NCBI RefSeq assembly: GCF_017873245.1
Contig: NZ_JAGGJY010000010.1
Coordinates: forward strand, 62,001 to 126,000
DNA length: 64,000 nt
DNA from: Clostridium tertium
GTDB lineage: Bacteria; Bacillota; Clostridia; Clostridiales; Clostridiaceae
Direction: 5' to 3'
The position numbers and the translations under genes are program-made. Of this stretch, positions 1-10,309 are shown piece by piece (position 1 is the first letter of the stretch; each line of letters opens with the position of its first letter). The notes beneath the pieces were generated by a model. The model saw nothing but the letters and a program-made list of their open reading frames with translations, did not search any database and was not told the origin of the DNA.

Positions 1-2
1 CA

Positions 3-2804
3 GCAGATACAAATGCAGGTATTCTTGATACTGGAGAGGCTATGAAATATATTGCTCCAGTTGCAGCTGCTATGAGTTTAAGTTTAGAAGAAGTAACTGC
101 AGCTATTGGTATAATGTCTAATGCGGGAATTAAAGGAGGACAAGCTGGTACAGCATTAAGAGGTTCATTAACGAGATTAGCTAATCCAAGTAAGGAAGCA
201 GCAGAGTTGATGGAAGCATTAGGATTTAATGCATATGATGCCAATGGTAAGATGTTATCCTTAAAAGATATAATTAATAATCTTGGAGTTTCTTTAAAAG
301 ATATGACTGAAGAACAAAAACAACAAGCTATAGCAACAATATTTGGACAAGAATCTATGTCAGGAATGTTAACACTTATTCAAGCTGGACCACAACAACT
401 TGATAAACTAACTAAAAGTTTTAAAAACTCAAGTGGCGCTGCTAGGGAAATGGCAGATACAATGATGGATAATACTAAAGGTGCTTGGGACGAATTTACT
501 TCAGGTTTAGAAGGTGCTGGAATAGCAATTGGTAAGACCTTATTACCAATGTTAACTAAGGGAATTAATAAAATCACTGAAATGGTTAATGCATTTAATA
601 ACTTGCCACCATCTACTCAAAAAACAATAGTAAGTATAGGAGCTACAGTATCAGCAATTGGTCCATTAATGATGATTGGTGGAAAACTTATAACAGGAAT
701 AGGTAAAACTATAGGGTTAGTAAGTTCAATAACCTCATTAGCAGGAAGTGGATTAGTAGGTTCATTAGGAGCAGTAGTAATGCCATTAACTGCTATAGGT
801 GCAGGATTTTATGTTTGGCACGAGGCCATGGATGTAGCAAATCAAAAAATCACGAAATCACGTGAAGAAATATCTTTAATGGAACGAGCTATTGCAGATT
901 TAACAGGTAAAGTAACTTATTCTAAGAAAGAATTAATAGATATGGGGCTTGTTTGGGAAGAATTTAGTGATGATATATCGCCAGAATTTCAAAGTGCTGT
1001 AAAAGAAAGTGCAAAAGATATTTGGGATTTTCAAATGAGATTGAATGAAATAACATTAGATAAGATTATCACAAACGAAGAAGCTGATGAAATGATAGAT
1101 AGATTAGATACAACATTCAATAGGGCTATAGAAGCAATAGTAAATAAACAAAGTGAGATTCAATCTACATTTTCAGATGCTTTTGCGATGGATGGAATAG
1201 TAGATGAAAACGAGCAAATATTATTAGACTTTTTTGAAAATGAAGCTAATACAAGTAAGGAACAAATAGTAGCAATGCAGGAAGAAGTAAACGAACTAAG
1301 GCGCAAAAAGAGAGAAGAAGGTTATGAATTTACCGAAGCTGATAATAAAATGATTATGGAATATTATGCAGCAGCAATAGAAGCAGAATTAGAAGCTAAA
1401 TCCACTAATGAAGCAGAATTAATATATGCTCAAAAACAATTTCAAGAGAGAATCAAGACAATGGATGCTGAAAATGCAAGTAATATGTTGCTAGAAAGAA
1501 GAAAACAATATGATGATGCCATTATTGATAATAATGCTTATTACGATACTCTTATACAATTAACAAGATCTAGAATGTCAGATATGGATGAAACCCAAAG
1601 GACAGCTGCAGAAGCTCAAATAGAAGATTGGGAAATGCAAAAGCAACAAAAAAATCAACTTACTGAGGAAATGTGGAATCAAGATATTGATACAACTATT
1701 GATTCTAATGAAAAATTAAAAAATGTAATTAATAAATTCAATGGTGAAATATTAGCTAGGCAAGATATAGAACATTATAACGAGTTAATAAAAATGTCAG
1801 AGCACTATAGTAATTTAGAAACTATAACTCAAAGTGGTTATCAAAAAATGTACAATGAAACTACTAAATCGTGGGATGATGTTTATATAAAGGTAGATGA
1901 AACTACCAAAAAACTTTTAGGAGTATATGATTTAAATTCTCAAAATATTGGAGCAATGACAGAAAGTGATGCAGCAGCTTTACAAGATGAAATTGCAGCT
2001 TGGCAACAAACTGCGGAGGGAGTATTAATCAACTCGCTTATTATAGGAAATGCCTATATAGATGCTTCAGGGAAAATTACTGATGCAAGTGGTGAAATTA
2101 TTGGTAGTTTAGGGAAAGTTAAAGATGAAAATGGTAAGCTTGTAGATGCAATACTTACTACTAATGGAACTCCTATAAAGATTAATGATAATACTGAAGA
2201 AGTAATAAATAAACTTAAAAATACTCAAAATACTGTTAAAAATACAGATGGCATGAAAGCTAATATAAATATAACCGATAATGGAACGATGAATCAAGTA
2301 GAAAAACAATGGAATAACACTAAATGGAGAGTTGAAAACAATCCTATAATAGGACGTGTTATTTATAGAACAGAAGGAAGCGCTGATGGTAAAATAGGTG
2401 GAGGAAACTTAATGTATGCTACAGGTACTGAAAATGCAATGCCAGGAATAGCAAGTGTAGGAGAATATGGAACTGAATTAATTCAATCAAGTAATGGTTT
2501 AATGACACTTGCTACTGGTAGACAGTTAATTAACTTTACAGGTGGAGAAACAGTTTATAATGCTAGACAGACACAAGAAATACTTAAAGGAATGAGTAAT
2601 AGAAGTGGTAATTTAAGTGAGTTTAAGTTTGGGTTTGAAGCTATAGTAAAAGCTATAGAAGGGTTAAAAGATAAAATAGAATTTGCTATAAAGCAAACAG
2701 GAAATACTAATAATTCATTTGGTGATGTTATCGTAGAAGGTGTATCAGATGTAAGAGAATTAATTGAAGAAATAACAGAATTCAAGGAAGTGCGAACAAT
2801 ATAG
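3..2804 (+). CDS. Phage tail tape measure protein, 5' truncated by window edge
   Basis: The frame is open from base 3, ahead of the first ATG at 42, and reads ADTNAGILDTGEAMKYIAPV, an internal piece of the phage tail minor (PhageMin_Tail/TIGR01760) domain, so the true start is upstream of the window. Conserved QAIATIFG and LRGSLTRL motifs follow. A hydrophobic stretch lies at about residues 195-275 of the visible part, and long acidic, Gln-rich helical segments follow it. Tape measure proteins set tail length and are ejected with DNA. The Dit gene follows after 10 bp. Family assignment is confident; total length is unknown. Confidence 0.93.
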   Translation, partial: ADTNAGILDTGEAMKYIAPVAAAMSLSLEEVTAAIGIMSNAGIKGGQAGTALRGSLTRLANPSKEAAELMEALGFNAYDANGKMLSLKDIINNLGVSLKDMTEEQKQQAIATIFGQESMSGMLTLIQAGPQQLDKLTKSFKNSSGAAREMADTMMDNTKGAWDEFTSGLEGAGIAIGKTLLPMLTKGINKITEMVNAFNNLPPSTQKTIVSIGATVSAIGPLMMIGGKLITGIGKTIGLVSSITSLAGSGLVGSLGAVVMPLTAIGAGFYVWHEAMDVANQKITKSREEISLMERAIADLTGKVTYSKKELIDMGLVWEEFSDDISPEFQSAVKESAKDIWDFQMRLNEITLDKIITNEEADEMIDRLDTTFNRAIEAIVNKQSEIQSTFSDAFAMDGIVDENEQILLDFFENEANTSKEQIVAMQEEVNELRRKKREEGYEFTEADNKMIMEYYAAAIEAELEAKSTNEAELIYAQKQFQERIKTMDAENASNMLLERRKQYDDAIIDNNAYYDTLIQLTRSRMSDMDETQRTAAEAQIEDWEMQKQQKNQLTEEMWNQDIDTTIDSNEKLKNVINKFNGEILARQDIEHYNELIKMSEHYSNLETITQSGYQKMYNETTKSWDDVYIKVDETTKKLLGVYDLNSQNIGAMTESDAAALQDEIAAWQQTAEGVLINSLIIGNAYIDASGKITDASGEIIGSLGKVKDENGKLVDAILTTNGTPIKINDNTEEVINKLKNTQNTVKNTDGMKANINITDNGTMNQVEKQWNNTKWRVENNPIIGRVIYRTEGSADGKIGGGNLMYATGTENAMPGIASVGEYGTELIQSSNGLMTLATGRQLINFTGGETVYNARQTQEILKGMSNRSGNLSEFKFGFEAIVKAIEGLKDKIEFAIKQTGNTNNSFGDVIVEGVSDVRELIEEITEFKEVRTI

Positions 2805-2814
2805 GAGGTAATTT

Positions 2815-3507
2815 ATGCAAGATGATTATATTATATTAAATAATGAGAGTTCTTTTAAAAATAATATAGTGGTTGTTGAATTGCCTTCTGTATCTATACC
2901 TAAAGAGAGAATTGAAGAAATAGAAGTTCTTGGATTAGATGGCAATTTAACTATTAGTGATGGAACATATGAGCCTATTATAAAAAAATGCAAATTATAT
3001 TATGAAGGGAATACGTATGATGCACTAGTTGAGTTTCTTAAGAATAGTGGAACAGTTATATTTTCGAATGTTCCTGATAGATTTTATTATTATAAAATTA
3101 TTAATGAGATTCCATTAAGAGAAATAATTGAAAATAGTTGGTACGAGTTTGAAGTTACATTTAAATGTCAACCTTTTGGTTACGCGTTAAATAACGATCC
3201 AGTAATAATTGAAAATAAAAATACTATAATTTATAATAGTGGAACTTATTACGCTAAACCTAAAATAACTATTTATGGTAATGGTGATATTAATTTATTT
3301 ATTGGTGATGAACAAATAACTTTAAAAGATATTAAAGAATATATAACTGTAGATACTAATAAATTAAGGACATATAAAGATACTATAAGACAAAATCACA
3401 AAAAAATTGGGAATTATCCTATATTACAAAAAGGTGAAAATAATATTACTTGGGATGGATATATATCCAAAATAGAAATTATTCCAAATTGGAGATACTT
3501 AATGTAG
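2815..3507 (+). CDS. Distal tail protein (Dit / tail component family)
   Basis: A 230-residue protein directly after the tape measure gene, preceded by AGGAGG at 2803-2808. Position, size and the N-terminal pattern (short strands, SIPKERIEEIEVLGLDGNL) fit siphophage Dit proteins (phage tail component, N-terminal domain). These form the hexameric hub joining tail tube to baseplate. The second half is beta-rich and ends in a galectin-like segment (NITWDGYISKIEIIPNWRYL), as is common in this family. No catalytic motif is seen. Confidence 0.82.
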   Translation: MQDDYIILNNESSFKNNIVVVELPSVSIPKERIEEIEVLGLDGNLTISDGTYEPIIKKCKLYYEGNTYDALVEFLKNSGTVIFSNVPDRFYYYKIINEIPLREIIENSWYEFEVTFKCQPFGYALNNDPVIIENKNTIIYNSGTYYAKPKITIYGNGDINLFIGDEQITLKDIKEYITVDTNKLRTYKDTIRQNHKKIGNYPILQKGENNITWDGYISKIEIIPNWRYLM

Positions 3508-3541
3508 TATCTCTTTTTTGTTAGAAAGGAGGTACCATTGT

Positions 3542-6355
3542 ATGATAAAGATATTTAAACAAGATGAAACAGACTTTTCACATGATGGTATTGAAGTGTT
3601 AGATGATATTGCTATTTCTTCATATACAGATTGGAGTGAAAAAAATAAGTGGATAATTCAAGCTAAGTTCAAAAAGGATTTTGATAAGTCAGAAACAATT
3701 AAAGAAGGATTAATAATACAAGTTCCTACTGAAAAAGGTGAGCAACTTTTTAGAATACTAAAAATAAATAAAAAGAATAGAAAGTACATATCTATTTCAG
3801 GTCACGCTATAGGGTATGATTTTAATGATAATTTCATTCAAGATATAAATATTGTTGAAAAGTCTGGTAGAGTTGCAATACACCAAATATCTAATGGTAC
3901 TGTATATCCTCATAGATATAATATTAGTTCTAATATAGATAGAGTTGCCAGTGCTAGAATGATTAGAAAGAATGGGATAGAAGCTCTTATTGGTACTAAT
4001 AAAGATAATACATTTATCGAAAGATGGGGAGGCTGTTTAGTACTAGATAATTTCAACATATCGGTAAATGAGGCAGTAGGAGAAGATAGAGGAGTAGAAA
4101 TAGCTATAGGTAAAAATGTAACTGCTTATGATGGTGATATTGACGAAGAGGCTGTTTGTACTGGTATTAATGCGATTACATATGATGGATTGACGTTGCC
4201 AGAAGGGATTTACTATTCACCATTAGTCAACAACTATCCACATCCAAAGATAAGAGAATTTAAATTTGACAATATTAAATATAAATATAGTGAGAATAAT
4301 AATAGTGAAGAAGGATATGAAACTTTAGAAGAGGTATATGAAGCTATTAGAAAAGCTTGTAATGATTTATTTAATATACAGAATATTGATAAGCCTACAT
4401 GCTCATTAAGGGTTAATATTGCTGCATTAGAGAATACAGACCAGTATAAGGGTGATGAACTTAATGAACGTATTTTTCAAGGGGATATACTAACAGCCAA
4501 TTTAGAGGACTATGGATTTAATGTCAAATTAAAGATGATAGCTAATAGGTATGATAATATTAGAAAAAGATATATTGATATAGACCTTGGAGATGCAAAA
4601 AATAATATCTTTAATGATATAAATAAAATTGAGATAGTTATTGGTAAAGTGGTTGAGCAATTAGGCGGCAATTCATGGAAGGATATACTTGATAAATCGA
4701 TGAAGGAAGCATCTGAATTAATAGCTGCAGGCATAAAAGATTCATATGTAGTTGCTAGAAAAAATGAAATTTTAATAATGGATTCTCCGAAGGTTGAAAG
4801 CGCTATTAATGTTATTAGGATGAATAAAAATGGTATAGCATTTAGTAGAAGTGGATATAACGGACCATATACATTAGCAATTACTATAGATGGAAAGATA
4901 AATGCTAGTTGCATACTTACCGGTGAATTAGATGCAGCATTGATTAAGACAGGAGTTATAACTAGTTATAATGGAAATGTCCAATTAAACATTGATGATG
5001 ATTATATACAGGTTTCACATTCACAATATAATACAAGAACTAGACTAGATGCAGAAGGGTTCTATATAAATGATGAAAATGGAGAAACTATTGCATCTTT
5101 AGCAAGTAAAAAGAGTTGGACGGAACTTAAGGCAGATAAAGTCTTTGCAAATAATATTGAAAATATCTATGAAGGACCTTCAAATCTTTATGTAAATCAT
5201 AATTCAAATAATATAGTTAGAGATGGAAGTATAGAATATCCATTTACATCATTTTTAGAACTCAATAATTATTTGAATTCAACTCCTATTATAAATAAAG
5301 ATATAATCATAAACGTAATAACTAGTGGGGTAATAGGAGATAGGATATTCTTAGAGGGATTAAAAGGTATAGGATTTATTTCTATTAATTTTAATAAAGA
5401 TCTAATAGTAAAAAATAGTGGGATAGCTATAGAAATAAATAATACAAGTAATTCAGTAAGATTAAATGGTAATAGGACAAGATATGATAGTAATGATGGT
5501 TGTCTATTTGATACATCAGTAGGAATCAAAATAGAAAATTGCCAAAGAATATTTGCTGGATGGTTTAGGTGTAAAAATACAGAGCATGGAGCCAAAATAT
5601 ATTGTTCAAATGTACAATTGTGGCAAAATGATATGTGTAATGCGAATGTAGCAGTTGAAGCATCTTATAATTCTAGAGTCAACTGTATAGATTTATGTGG
5701 AAATAATAATGTAGTTTACAGGTCAGTATATGGTTCAATAATTCATTTTGGGGAAGCAAACGCAGGAAGTTGGAGACCGATAGGAGCTTTACAGGCAACT
5801 AGTGGTTCAATATTTGGATTAGGAAATGTATCTTTAACAGGATCATTCCATACAGCTCCACCAATACCACCAACAATAGATCAATATAGAGAGTTTAGTT
5901 ATAGTGATTATGGGTATTGGTCGGATTTATACGGAAATTGGAATCCTAACGGGAAAACAGTCTATCAAGGAAACTGGGGATATGGGAATAATAGAGGAAT
6001 ATTCGTTTTTAATAATAGTGATATAAGTGGATTTCTAGCAAATTCTACAGTTTTAGATGGTTCTACTATAACTCTCCAAAGAGAAAATGCAGGAGGATAT
6101 TCACAAGCACAAACAATATATTTATGTGGAACAACTCATACAAGTCCTGGTGGTTCTGCTCCGCCAGTAACTAAAAGTTATGGCGCTTTAGGTAGTTTAG
6201 CTTGGGGTGGAAGAGGAACATTTAATTTACCTAAATCCTTTGTTCAGGATCTTAAAGCAGGAACTATAAAAAGTGCAATGTTTTATACAGGTGATGGAAG
6301 TAATTACATTAAGTTTAGTCCTGTTTGTACTCTAAGATTAAAAATTAATAAATAA
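3542..6355 (+). CDS. Phage tail-associated (Tal-like) protein with beta-helix-like C-terminal half
   Basis: The frame opens at 3518, but AAAGGAGG at 3524-3531 places the start at ATG 3542, giving 937 residues. About the first 330 residues resemble the minor structural protein / prophage tail endopeptidase N-terminal region that forms the baseplate hub (SISGHAIGYDF, repeated Asp/Asn-rich strands). From about residue 548 the sequence changes to short Asn/Ser-rich strands with regular hydrophobics, the look of a right-handed beta-helix spike. It ends in a Gly/Tyr-rich tip. It probably binds or cuts a surface polymer; no catalytic triad can be assigned by eye. Confidence 0.8.
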   Translation: MIKIFKQDETDFSHDGIEVLDDIAISSYTDWSEKNKWIIQAKFKKDFDKSETIKEGLIIQVPTEKGEQLFRILKINKKNRKYISISGHAIGYDFNDNFIQDINIVEKSGRVAIHQISNGTVYPHRYNISSNIDRVASARMIRKNGIEALIGTNKDNTFIERWGGCLVLDNFNISVNEAVGEDRGVEIAIGKNVTAYDGDIDEEAVCTGINAITYDGLTLPEGIYYSPLVNNYPHPKIREFKFDNIKYKYSENNNSEEGYETLEEVYEAIRKACNDLFNIQNIDKPTCSLRVNIAALENTDQYKGDELNERIFQGDILTANLEDYGFNVKLKMIANRYDNIRKRYIDIDLGDAKNNIFNDINKIEIVIGKVVEQLGGNSWKDILDKSMKEASELIAAGIKDSYVVARKNEILIMDSPKVESAINVIRMNKNGIAFSRSGYNGPYTLAITIDGKINASCILTGELDAALIKTGVITSYNGNVQLNIDDDYIQVSHSQYNTRTRLDAEGFYINDENGETIASLASKKSWTELKADKVFANNIENIYEGPSNLYVNHNSNNIVRDGSIEYPFTSFLELNNYLNSTPIINKDIIINVITSGVIGDRIFLEGLKGIGFISINFNKDLIVKNSGIAIEINNTSNSVRLNGNRTRYDSNDGCLFDTSVGIKIENCQRIFAGWFRCKNTEHGAKIYCSNVQLWQNDMCNANVAVEASYNSRVNCIDLCGNNNVVYRSVYGSIIHFGEANAGSWRPIGALQATSGSIFGLGNVSLTGSFHTAPPIPPTIDQYREFSYSDYGYWSDLYGNWNPNGKTVYQGNWGYGNNRGIFVFNNSDISGFLANSTVLDGSTITLQRENAGGYSQAQTIYLCGTTHTSPGGSAPPVTKSYGALGSLAWGGRGTFNLPKSFVQDLKAGTIKSAMFYTGDGSNYIKFSPVCTLRLKINK

Positions 6356-6370
6356 AATGAGGTGATGATA

Positions 6371-6595
6371 TTGAACGTAAAAGAAAATATAAGAATAGAA
6401 AAAAATCTAACAATAACTGAAACTGACATGATTAATGGTGGAGAGGTTTTAGTGTTAATAGCATATGCAGTAAAGGAAAATGAAGATTTATATAGCTATC
6501 CAGCTCCACAAATATTTAATAAAGAATTGTATGAGAAAAATAAAGTTAATTATGATAAGGCTGTAAAAGATTTCAGATTAGCATGTGAGGTGTAA
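6371..6595 (+). CDS. Small tail-region protein, unknown function
   Basis: The frame is open from GTG 6362, but that codon sits inside the Shine-Dalgarno GAGGTG. TTG 6371 has proper spacing and gives 74 residues beginning MNVKENIRIEKNL. It is acidic and soluble, with an aromatic middle (DLYSYPAPQIF). It ends 2 bp before the receptor-binding protein gene, so it is translated in the tail operon. Small proteins of this size are common between tail spike and receptor-binding genes; no family is recognised. Confidence 0.6.
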   Translation: MNVKENIRIEKNLTITETDMINGGEVLVLIAYAVKENEDLYSYPAPQIFNKELYEKNKVNYDKAVKDFRLACEV

Positions 6596-6597
6596 AT

Positions 6598-8661
6598 ATG
6601 AAAAATAATTTACCACGTAAAAATCTTAATGTAGATAAAGAAAATTTACTACCTTTATGGACTTTAAAAGAGCATGATGATGTAGTATTGAAATTAGCTT
6701 TATTTAAAAATTCAGTTGCATTTGACATCACAGGACAAACTATTAGATTAGGTGCTAAGACATCAGTAGGCTTAAAAGAACAAAATGATGGTTTTACTAT
6801 AGATAAAAATAATTTAGATATAGTGTTGAAAAATTCTATTCTATCACAAGGAGTTGTAGAATTAGATTTACAGTTAATAGATGCTAATGGTCAAATGACT
6901 ACTGCATCTTTTTTTATTTTAGTTGGAACTAAAGTTTTGAATGATTCAGCAGTAGAAGCAACAAATGAATTTAATACTTTCAAAAAGACAGTAGATCAAA
7001 TTGAAGGTGATTATAAAAATCTAAAAACTATAATGTTAGACGAAAATAATGCAGCTAATTTACAAGTTCAAGTTAATAAAGTTAATGCGTCATTGGAACA
7101 AAAGGTAAATAAAGATATTGGAATGTTAAAAAATTTAAAAAGAGTTCCAACTATAACAATATCTATGGATGATGGATGGTCGCAAGAAATAACTGTTATA
7201 TCTCCAATTTTAAAAAAATATAAGATTCCTGCAACTTGTGCATTAATAACAAATAATATGACAAATATATCTGAAAGATTAGAATTACAAAATAAATACG
7301 GTTGGGAATTTGCATCTCATACAGTTGACCATTTACAACTAGGAACACTGACACCTGAAGAAATGGATTATCAATTAAGAGAATCAAAAAAGCAAATGGA
7401 AGATGTGGGATATAAAGTAAATACTATAGTATATCCAGTTGGTTCTGCAAATGTAATAACTAAAAGATTATCAAAAAAATATTACGATTGTGGATTCTTA
7501 TATGATAATAAAAATAATATAGGTATGCTAGATTCGTTTTCTATTCACAGAATACCATTTGGTAGTTATTATATTGGAAATAAAGATGAAGTAAGTACAC
7601 TTGAATATTATAAAAGCAAAATAGATGAAGCTTTTTCTAATAATGGGTGGGTTATATTTTGTTTACACCCTTATCATGCTGATAATGATGCAACTCAATT
7701 AGGATATTTAGAAGAAGTTATCAAATATGCTCAATCTAAAAACTTTATTTTTACAACTTTACATGAGGGTTACAAAATACATGGGAATTTAGTTGAAAGT
7801 GGAGATAGCGATAGCATTAACAGAATAGTAATTGATAAAGACGGAAATAGCAATATTCCAATAGTAAAGTTACTAGAAGGTAGTGTCAAAGCTACTGATG
7901 GAATAACGATATACCCAAAAGATAAATTATCTATTTGCCAAATAGGTAATTATGATAATGCAGGATTTCCAGAAGGAGTTGGTGGAATAGTAGAAACTCA
8001 CAGGACAAATGATTTTGCATTCCAATATTTTTATGTCCGCAATAATAATAACGAATATAGAAGGTTTTATAATGGAACTTCATGGAGTGAATTTGAACTT
8101 ATGAGAGATTTAATATCCAACACATTAATGAAAAACGACACACCGATAACAGCTTTTGTAAAAGATAAAATAACTATTACAAGAATAGGGAACTTTGACA
8201 ATGCAGGATTTCCTGAAGGGAAAGCTGGGGTTTTAACGACATACCGAAATGGAGCAGATGATTTATTTAGTTACCAAACATTTCTTTTAGCGACTAGTGG
8301 TTTTATTTATAAAAGACAATGGAAAACTACAGTATGGGGAGTATGGGAATTAATTGCAACAAAAATATCTTCCAATTGCTTTAATTTAGATATGTCAACA
8401 TCTTTTCAAAAAACGCCAACAATTATTGATAAATATTTATATATTGAAAAGTTCCATTCTAGTGGCGGAGAACAACCAACATTAACAAAAGAGATATGGA
8501 CATTAAGCGAATTGTCTACAAATTCTGCTAGTCCTACTGTACTAGGAACTGCTGGTGGTAATAGAAATATTTTAGGATATATTCAAGATAAGGCATTATA
8601 TATATGCTACTCTAGTGTTGGGAATAACTATAATTCATTTTTTAAAATGTCTTTTTGTTAA
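6598..8661 (+). CDS. Baseplate receptor-binding protein with polysaccharide deacetylase (NodB) domain
   Basis: 687 residues. Residues 1-120 resemble the BppU N-terminal baseplate-anchoring domain. Residues about 185-400 are a NodB polysaccharide deacetylase: SMDDG (Asp191/Asp192), SHTVDH (metal ligands His241 and His245), VYPVG, and a late CLHPYH. Two repeats follow (about 440-500 and 520-585), each with IGN-D-NAGFPEG and ending W-E-L, like pyocin-knob carbohydrate-binding modules. Catalytic residues appear intact, so the tip may deacetylate a host wall or surface glycan before binding. Last gene of the tail operon. Confidence 0.82.
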   Translation: MKNNLPRKNLNVDKENLLPLWTLKEHDDVVLKLALFKNSVAFDITGQTIRLGAKTSVGLKEQNDGFTIDKNNLDIVLKNSILSQGVVELDLQLIDANGQMTTASFFILVGTKVLNDSAVEATNEFNTFKKTVDQIEGDYKNLKTIMLDENNAANLQVQVNKVNASLEQKVNKDIGMLKNLKRVPTITISMDDGWSQEITVISPILKKYKIPATCALITNNMTNISERLELQNKYGWEFASHTVDHLQLGTLTPEEMDYQLRESKKQMEDVGYKVNTIVYPVGSANVITKRLSKKYYDCGFLYDNKNNIGMLDSFSIHRIPFGSYYIGNKDEVSTLEYYKSKIDEAFSNNGWVIFCLHPYHADNDATQLGYLEEVIKYAQSKNFIFTTLHEGYKIHGNLVESGDSDSINRIVIDKDGNSNIPIVKLLEGSVKATDGITIYPKDKLSICQIGNYDNAGFPEGVGGIVETHRTNDFAFQYFYVRNNNNEYRRFYNGTSWSEFELMRDLISNTLMKNDTPITAFVKDKITITRIGNFDNAGFPEGKAGVLTTYRNGADDLFSYQTFLLATSGFIYKRQWKTTVWGVWELIATKISSNCFNLDMSTSFQKTPTIIDKYLYIEKFHSSGGEQPTLTKEIWTLSELSTNSASPTVLGTAGGNRNILGYIQDKALYICYSSVGNNYNSFFKMSFC

Positions 8662-8868
8662 TAATTGATAACTATCACGCACCAACCTAAATAAATTAAG
8701 TACAAGAATTATATCAATTGGAGGTTAGAGGAATCTGGTTTCTTTTAAATTATAAGAAATAAAGTAAAAGATAATTTTTTTGTAAAAAAGTAATTTTTAA
8801 CTATAAAAAAGCATAGAATAAATTAAGGACTTTATGTTATAATTTAAGCAATACGAGAGAGGTTTAAA
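8662..8868 (+). promoter_or_regulatory. Spacer with promoter of the cargo cassette
   Basis: A 207-bp, very AT-rich gap between the tail operon and the cassette. A consensus -10 box TATAAT lies at 8838-8843, about 25 bp before the next start. GAGAGAGG at 8855-8862 serves as ribosome binding site. No clear -35 hexamer and no strong terminator were seen, so tail transcripts may read through. Confidence 0.5.
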
Positions 8869-10014
8869 ATGAATAATATAAAGTTGATTTATGATAATGT
8901 GAAAGAAATAAAAGTTGATTATAAGAAGAAACCAATAAAAATAACTATAAATTCAGAAGAAATTGATAGTAGTGTTTTATATAATATTATAGCGAGATTT
9001 AAATATTTACTTAGATATAATTTTTGTAAATATGATATTAATCTAGAAATTACAAATTTAATATTTAAGGATAAGATTACGTATCTGATACTAGATGCAA
9101 TAATATATGACTTGTTAAAAAGAAGTAATTTTAATATAGATATAACATGTGTAAAACAAGACTATAGTAATATACATAGTGGTGGTTTTACTAGTACGGC
9201 TTTATATAGAGTACAAAAAGAACTTGGATATATAGATAGGAAGTTATTTATAAAGTACTATGAACAAAATTATTATAGTAATAGGAATACTTATAGAAAA
9301 GTTATTTCTAAAGACGTTTTAAAAAATGATGAAATACCTTCTATTATAGCAAGTGAAGTTGCTTCAGTTGTAAAACAAATTTCAGATGATTCTGAATGGG
9401 TAGATGGGATATCTGAAGTGGTTTCAGAACTGGTATGTAATGTTAGTTCTCATACCGAGGGAGATTGTTTATTAGATATTAATTTTAGTAAGAATATAGG
9501 TAAAATAAATGATATCAAAAAAATAAATAGAACAATGATAAATATAGCTGTTATTAATTACTCAGAGTATAGACTTTTTGATAAAATAAAAAATAATATA
9601 TGTAATAAGAAGTACAATGAAAAAGATTCTTTGTACGAAAGAATTTATAAGGCATATAATAATCATAAAAATTTATTTGACAGTCATTATACAGAAGATG
9701 ATTTTTTTCTTATTACAGCATTTCAAAATCATGTAACAAGTAGAAATCTAAAGTCGGGGAATAACGGAACAGGACTAACTAGATTAATTGAAAATATAAT
9801 TGGTAAATGTGAAGCGGATTACTCATATGTATTAAGTGGATATAATGTCTTATTGTTTAGGCCGGAATACTTAATTATATCAGAAGATAGATTTATCGGA
9901 TTCAATAAAGAACGAGATTATTTTAATCATGCTCCATCTAAACAAACAATTAACAAATCAGCGTTATCTGTACCTGGAACTATATATAACTTATTATTAA
10001 TAAAGGAGAATTAA
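8869..10014 (+). CDS. GHKL-type ATP-binding protein (HATPase-like), cargo cassette gene 1
   Basis: 381 residues with no tail-protein character. The C-terminal half carries GHKL ATPase motifs: an N-box-like SELVCNVSSHT (Glu...Asn) near residue 190 and a glycine box SGNNGTGLTRLI near residue 300. No His-phosphotransfer helix precedes them, so it resembles anti-sigma-type kinases or GHKL effectors more than a sensor kinase. The N-terminal half is Lys/Ile/Asn-rich and unrecognised. A STAS-like gene follows after 1 bp, a pairing reminiscent of SpoIIAB/SpoIIAA-type switches. Its job is inferred only: regulation or phage exclusion. Confidence 0.7.
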   Translation: MNNIKLIYDNVKEIKVDYKKKPIKITINSEEIDSSVLYNIIARFKYLLRYNFCKYDINLEITNLIFKDKITYLILDAIIYDLLKRSNFNIDITCVKQDYSNIHSGGFTSTALYRVQKELGYIDRKLFIKYYEQNYYSNRNTYRKVISKDVLKNDEIPSIIASEVASVVKQISDDSEWVDGISEVVSELVCNVSSHTEGDCLLDINFSKNIGKINDIKKINRTMINIAVINYSEYRLFDKIKNNICNKKYNEKDSLYERIYKAYNNHKNLFDSHYTEDDFFLITAFQNHVTSRNLKSGNNGTGLTRLIENIIGKCEADYSYVLSGYNVLLFRPEYLIISEDRFIGFNKERDYFNHAPSKQTINKSALSVPGTIYNLLLIKEN

Positions 10015-10015
10015 A

Positions 10016-10300
10016 GTGGAAAATATAATTGAATTGAAATTTAATAATACTATTAGTAGATTGGCAGGAAATGCATTTGGAAAATCTACTTACATTAATC
10101 AGGTAAAAGATAAAATTAACTTTAATGATACTAATATAATTATAATACCAGATTATATTGAAGATATTGCAATTTCATTTGTTCAAGGATTTACTTACGA
10201 AATATTTGAAAAAATTAGCAAAGATGAATTTAATAAATATTTTATAATTCAAGCAGATGATAAAATTGTTAATAAATTCCAAAAATCTGTATATTTTTAG
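10016..10300 (+). CDS. STAS-like domain protein (DUF4325 type), cargo cassette gene 2
   Basis: 94 residues from GTG 10016, with AAAGGAG at 10002-10008 inside the end of the upstream gene. The pattern RLAGNAFGKSTYI, then a strand NIIIIPDY, then SFVQGFTYEIFEKI resembles STAS-like (DUF4325) proteins, which often sit next to GHKL ATPases. Canonical STAS proteins are phosphorylated or bound by the partner kinase. Tight spacing argues for an obligate partnership with the upstream ATPase. Confidence 0.68.
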   Translation: MENIIELKFNNTISRLAGNAFGKSTYINQVKDKINFNDTNIIIIPDYIEDIAISFVQGFTYEIFEKISKDEFNKYFIIQADDKIVNKFQKSVYF

Positions 10301-10309
10301 GGGAAGCAA

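Noticed and set aside
8869..10014. Reading the first cargo gene as a sensor histidine kinase
   Set aside because: There is no conserved His-containing dimerisation motif before the ATP-binding boxes and no response regulator nearby.
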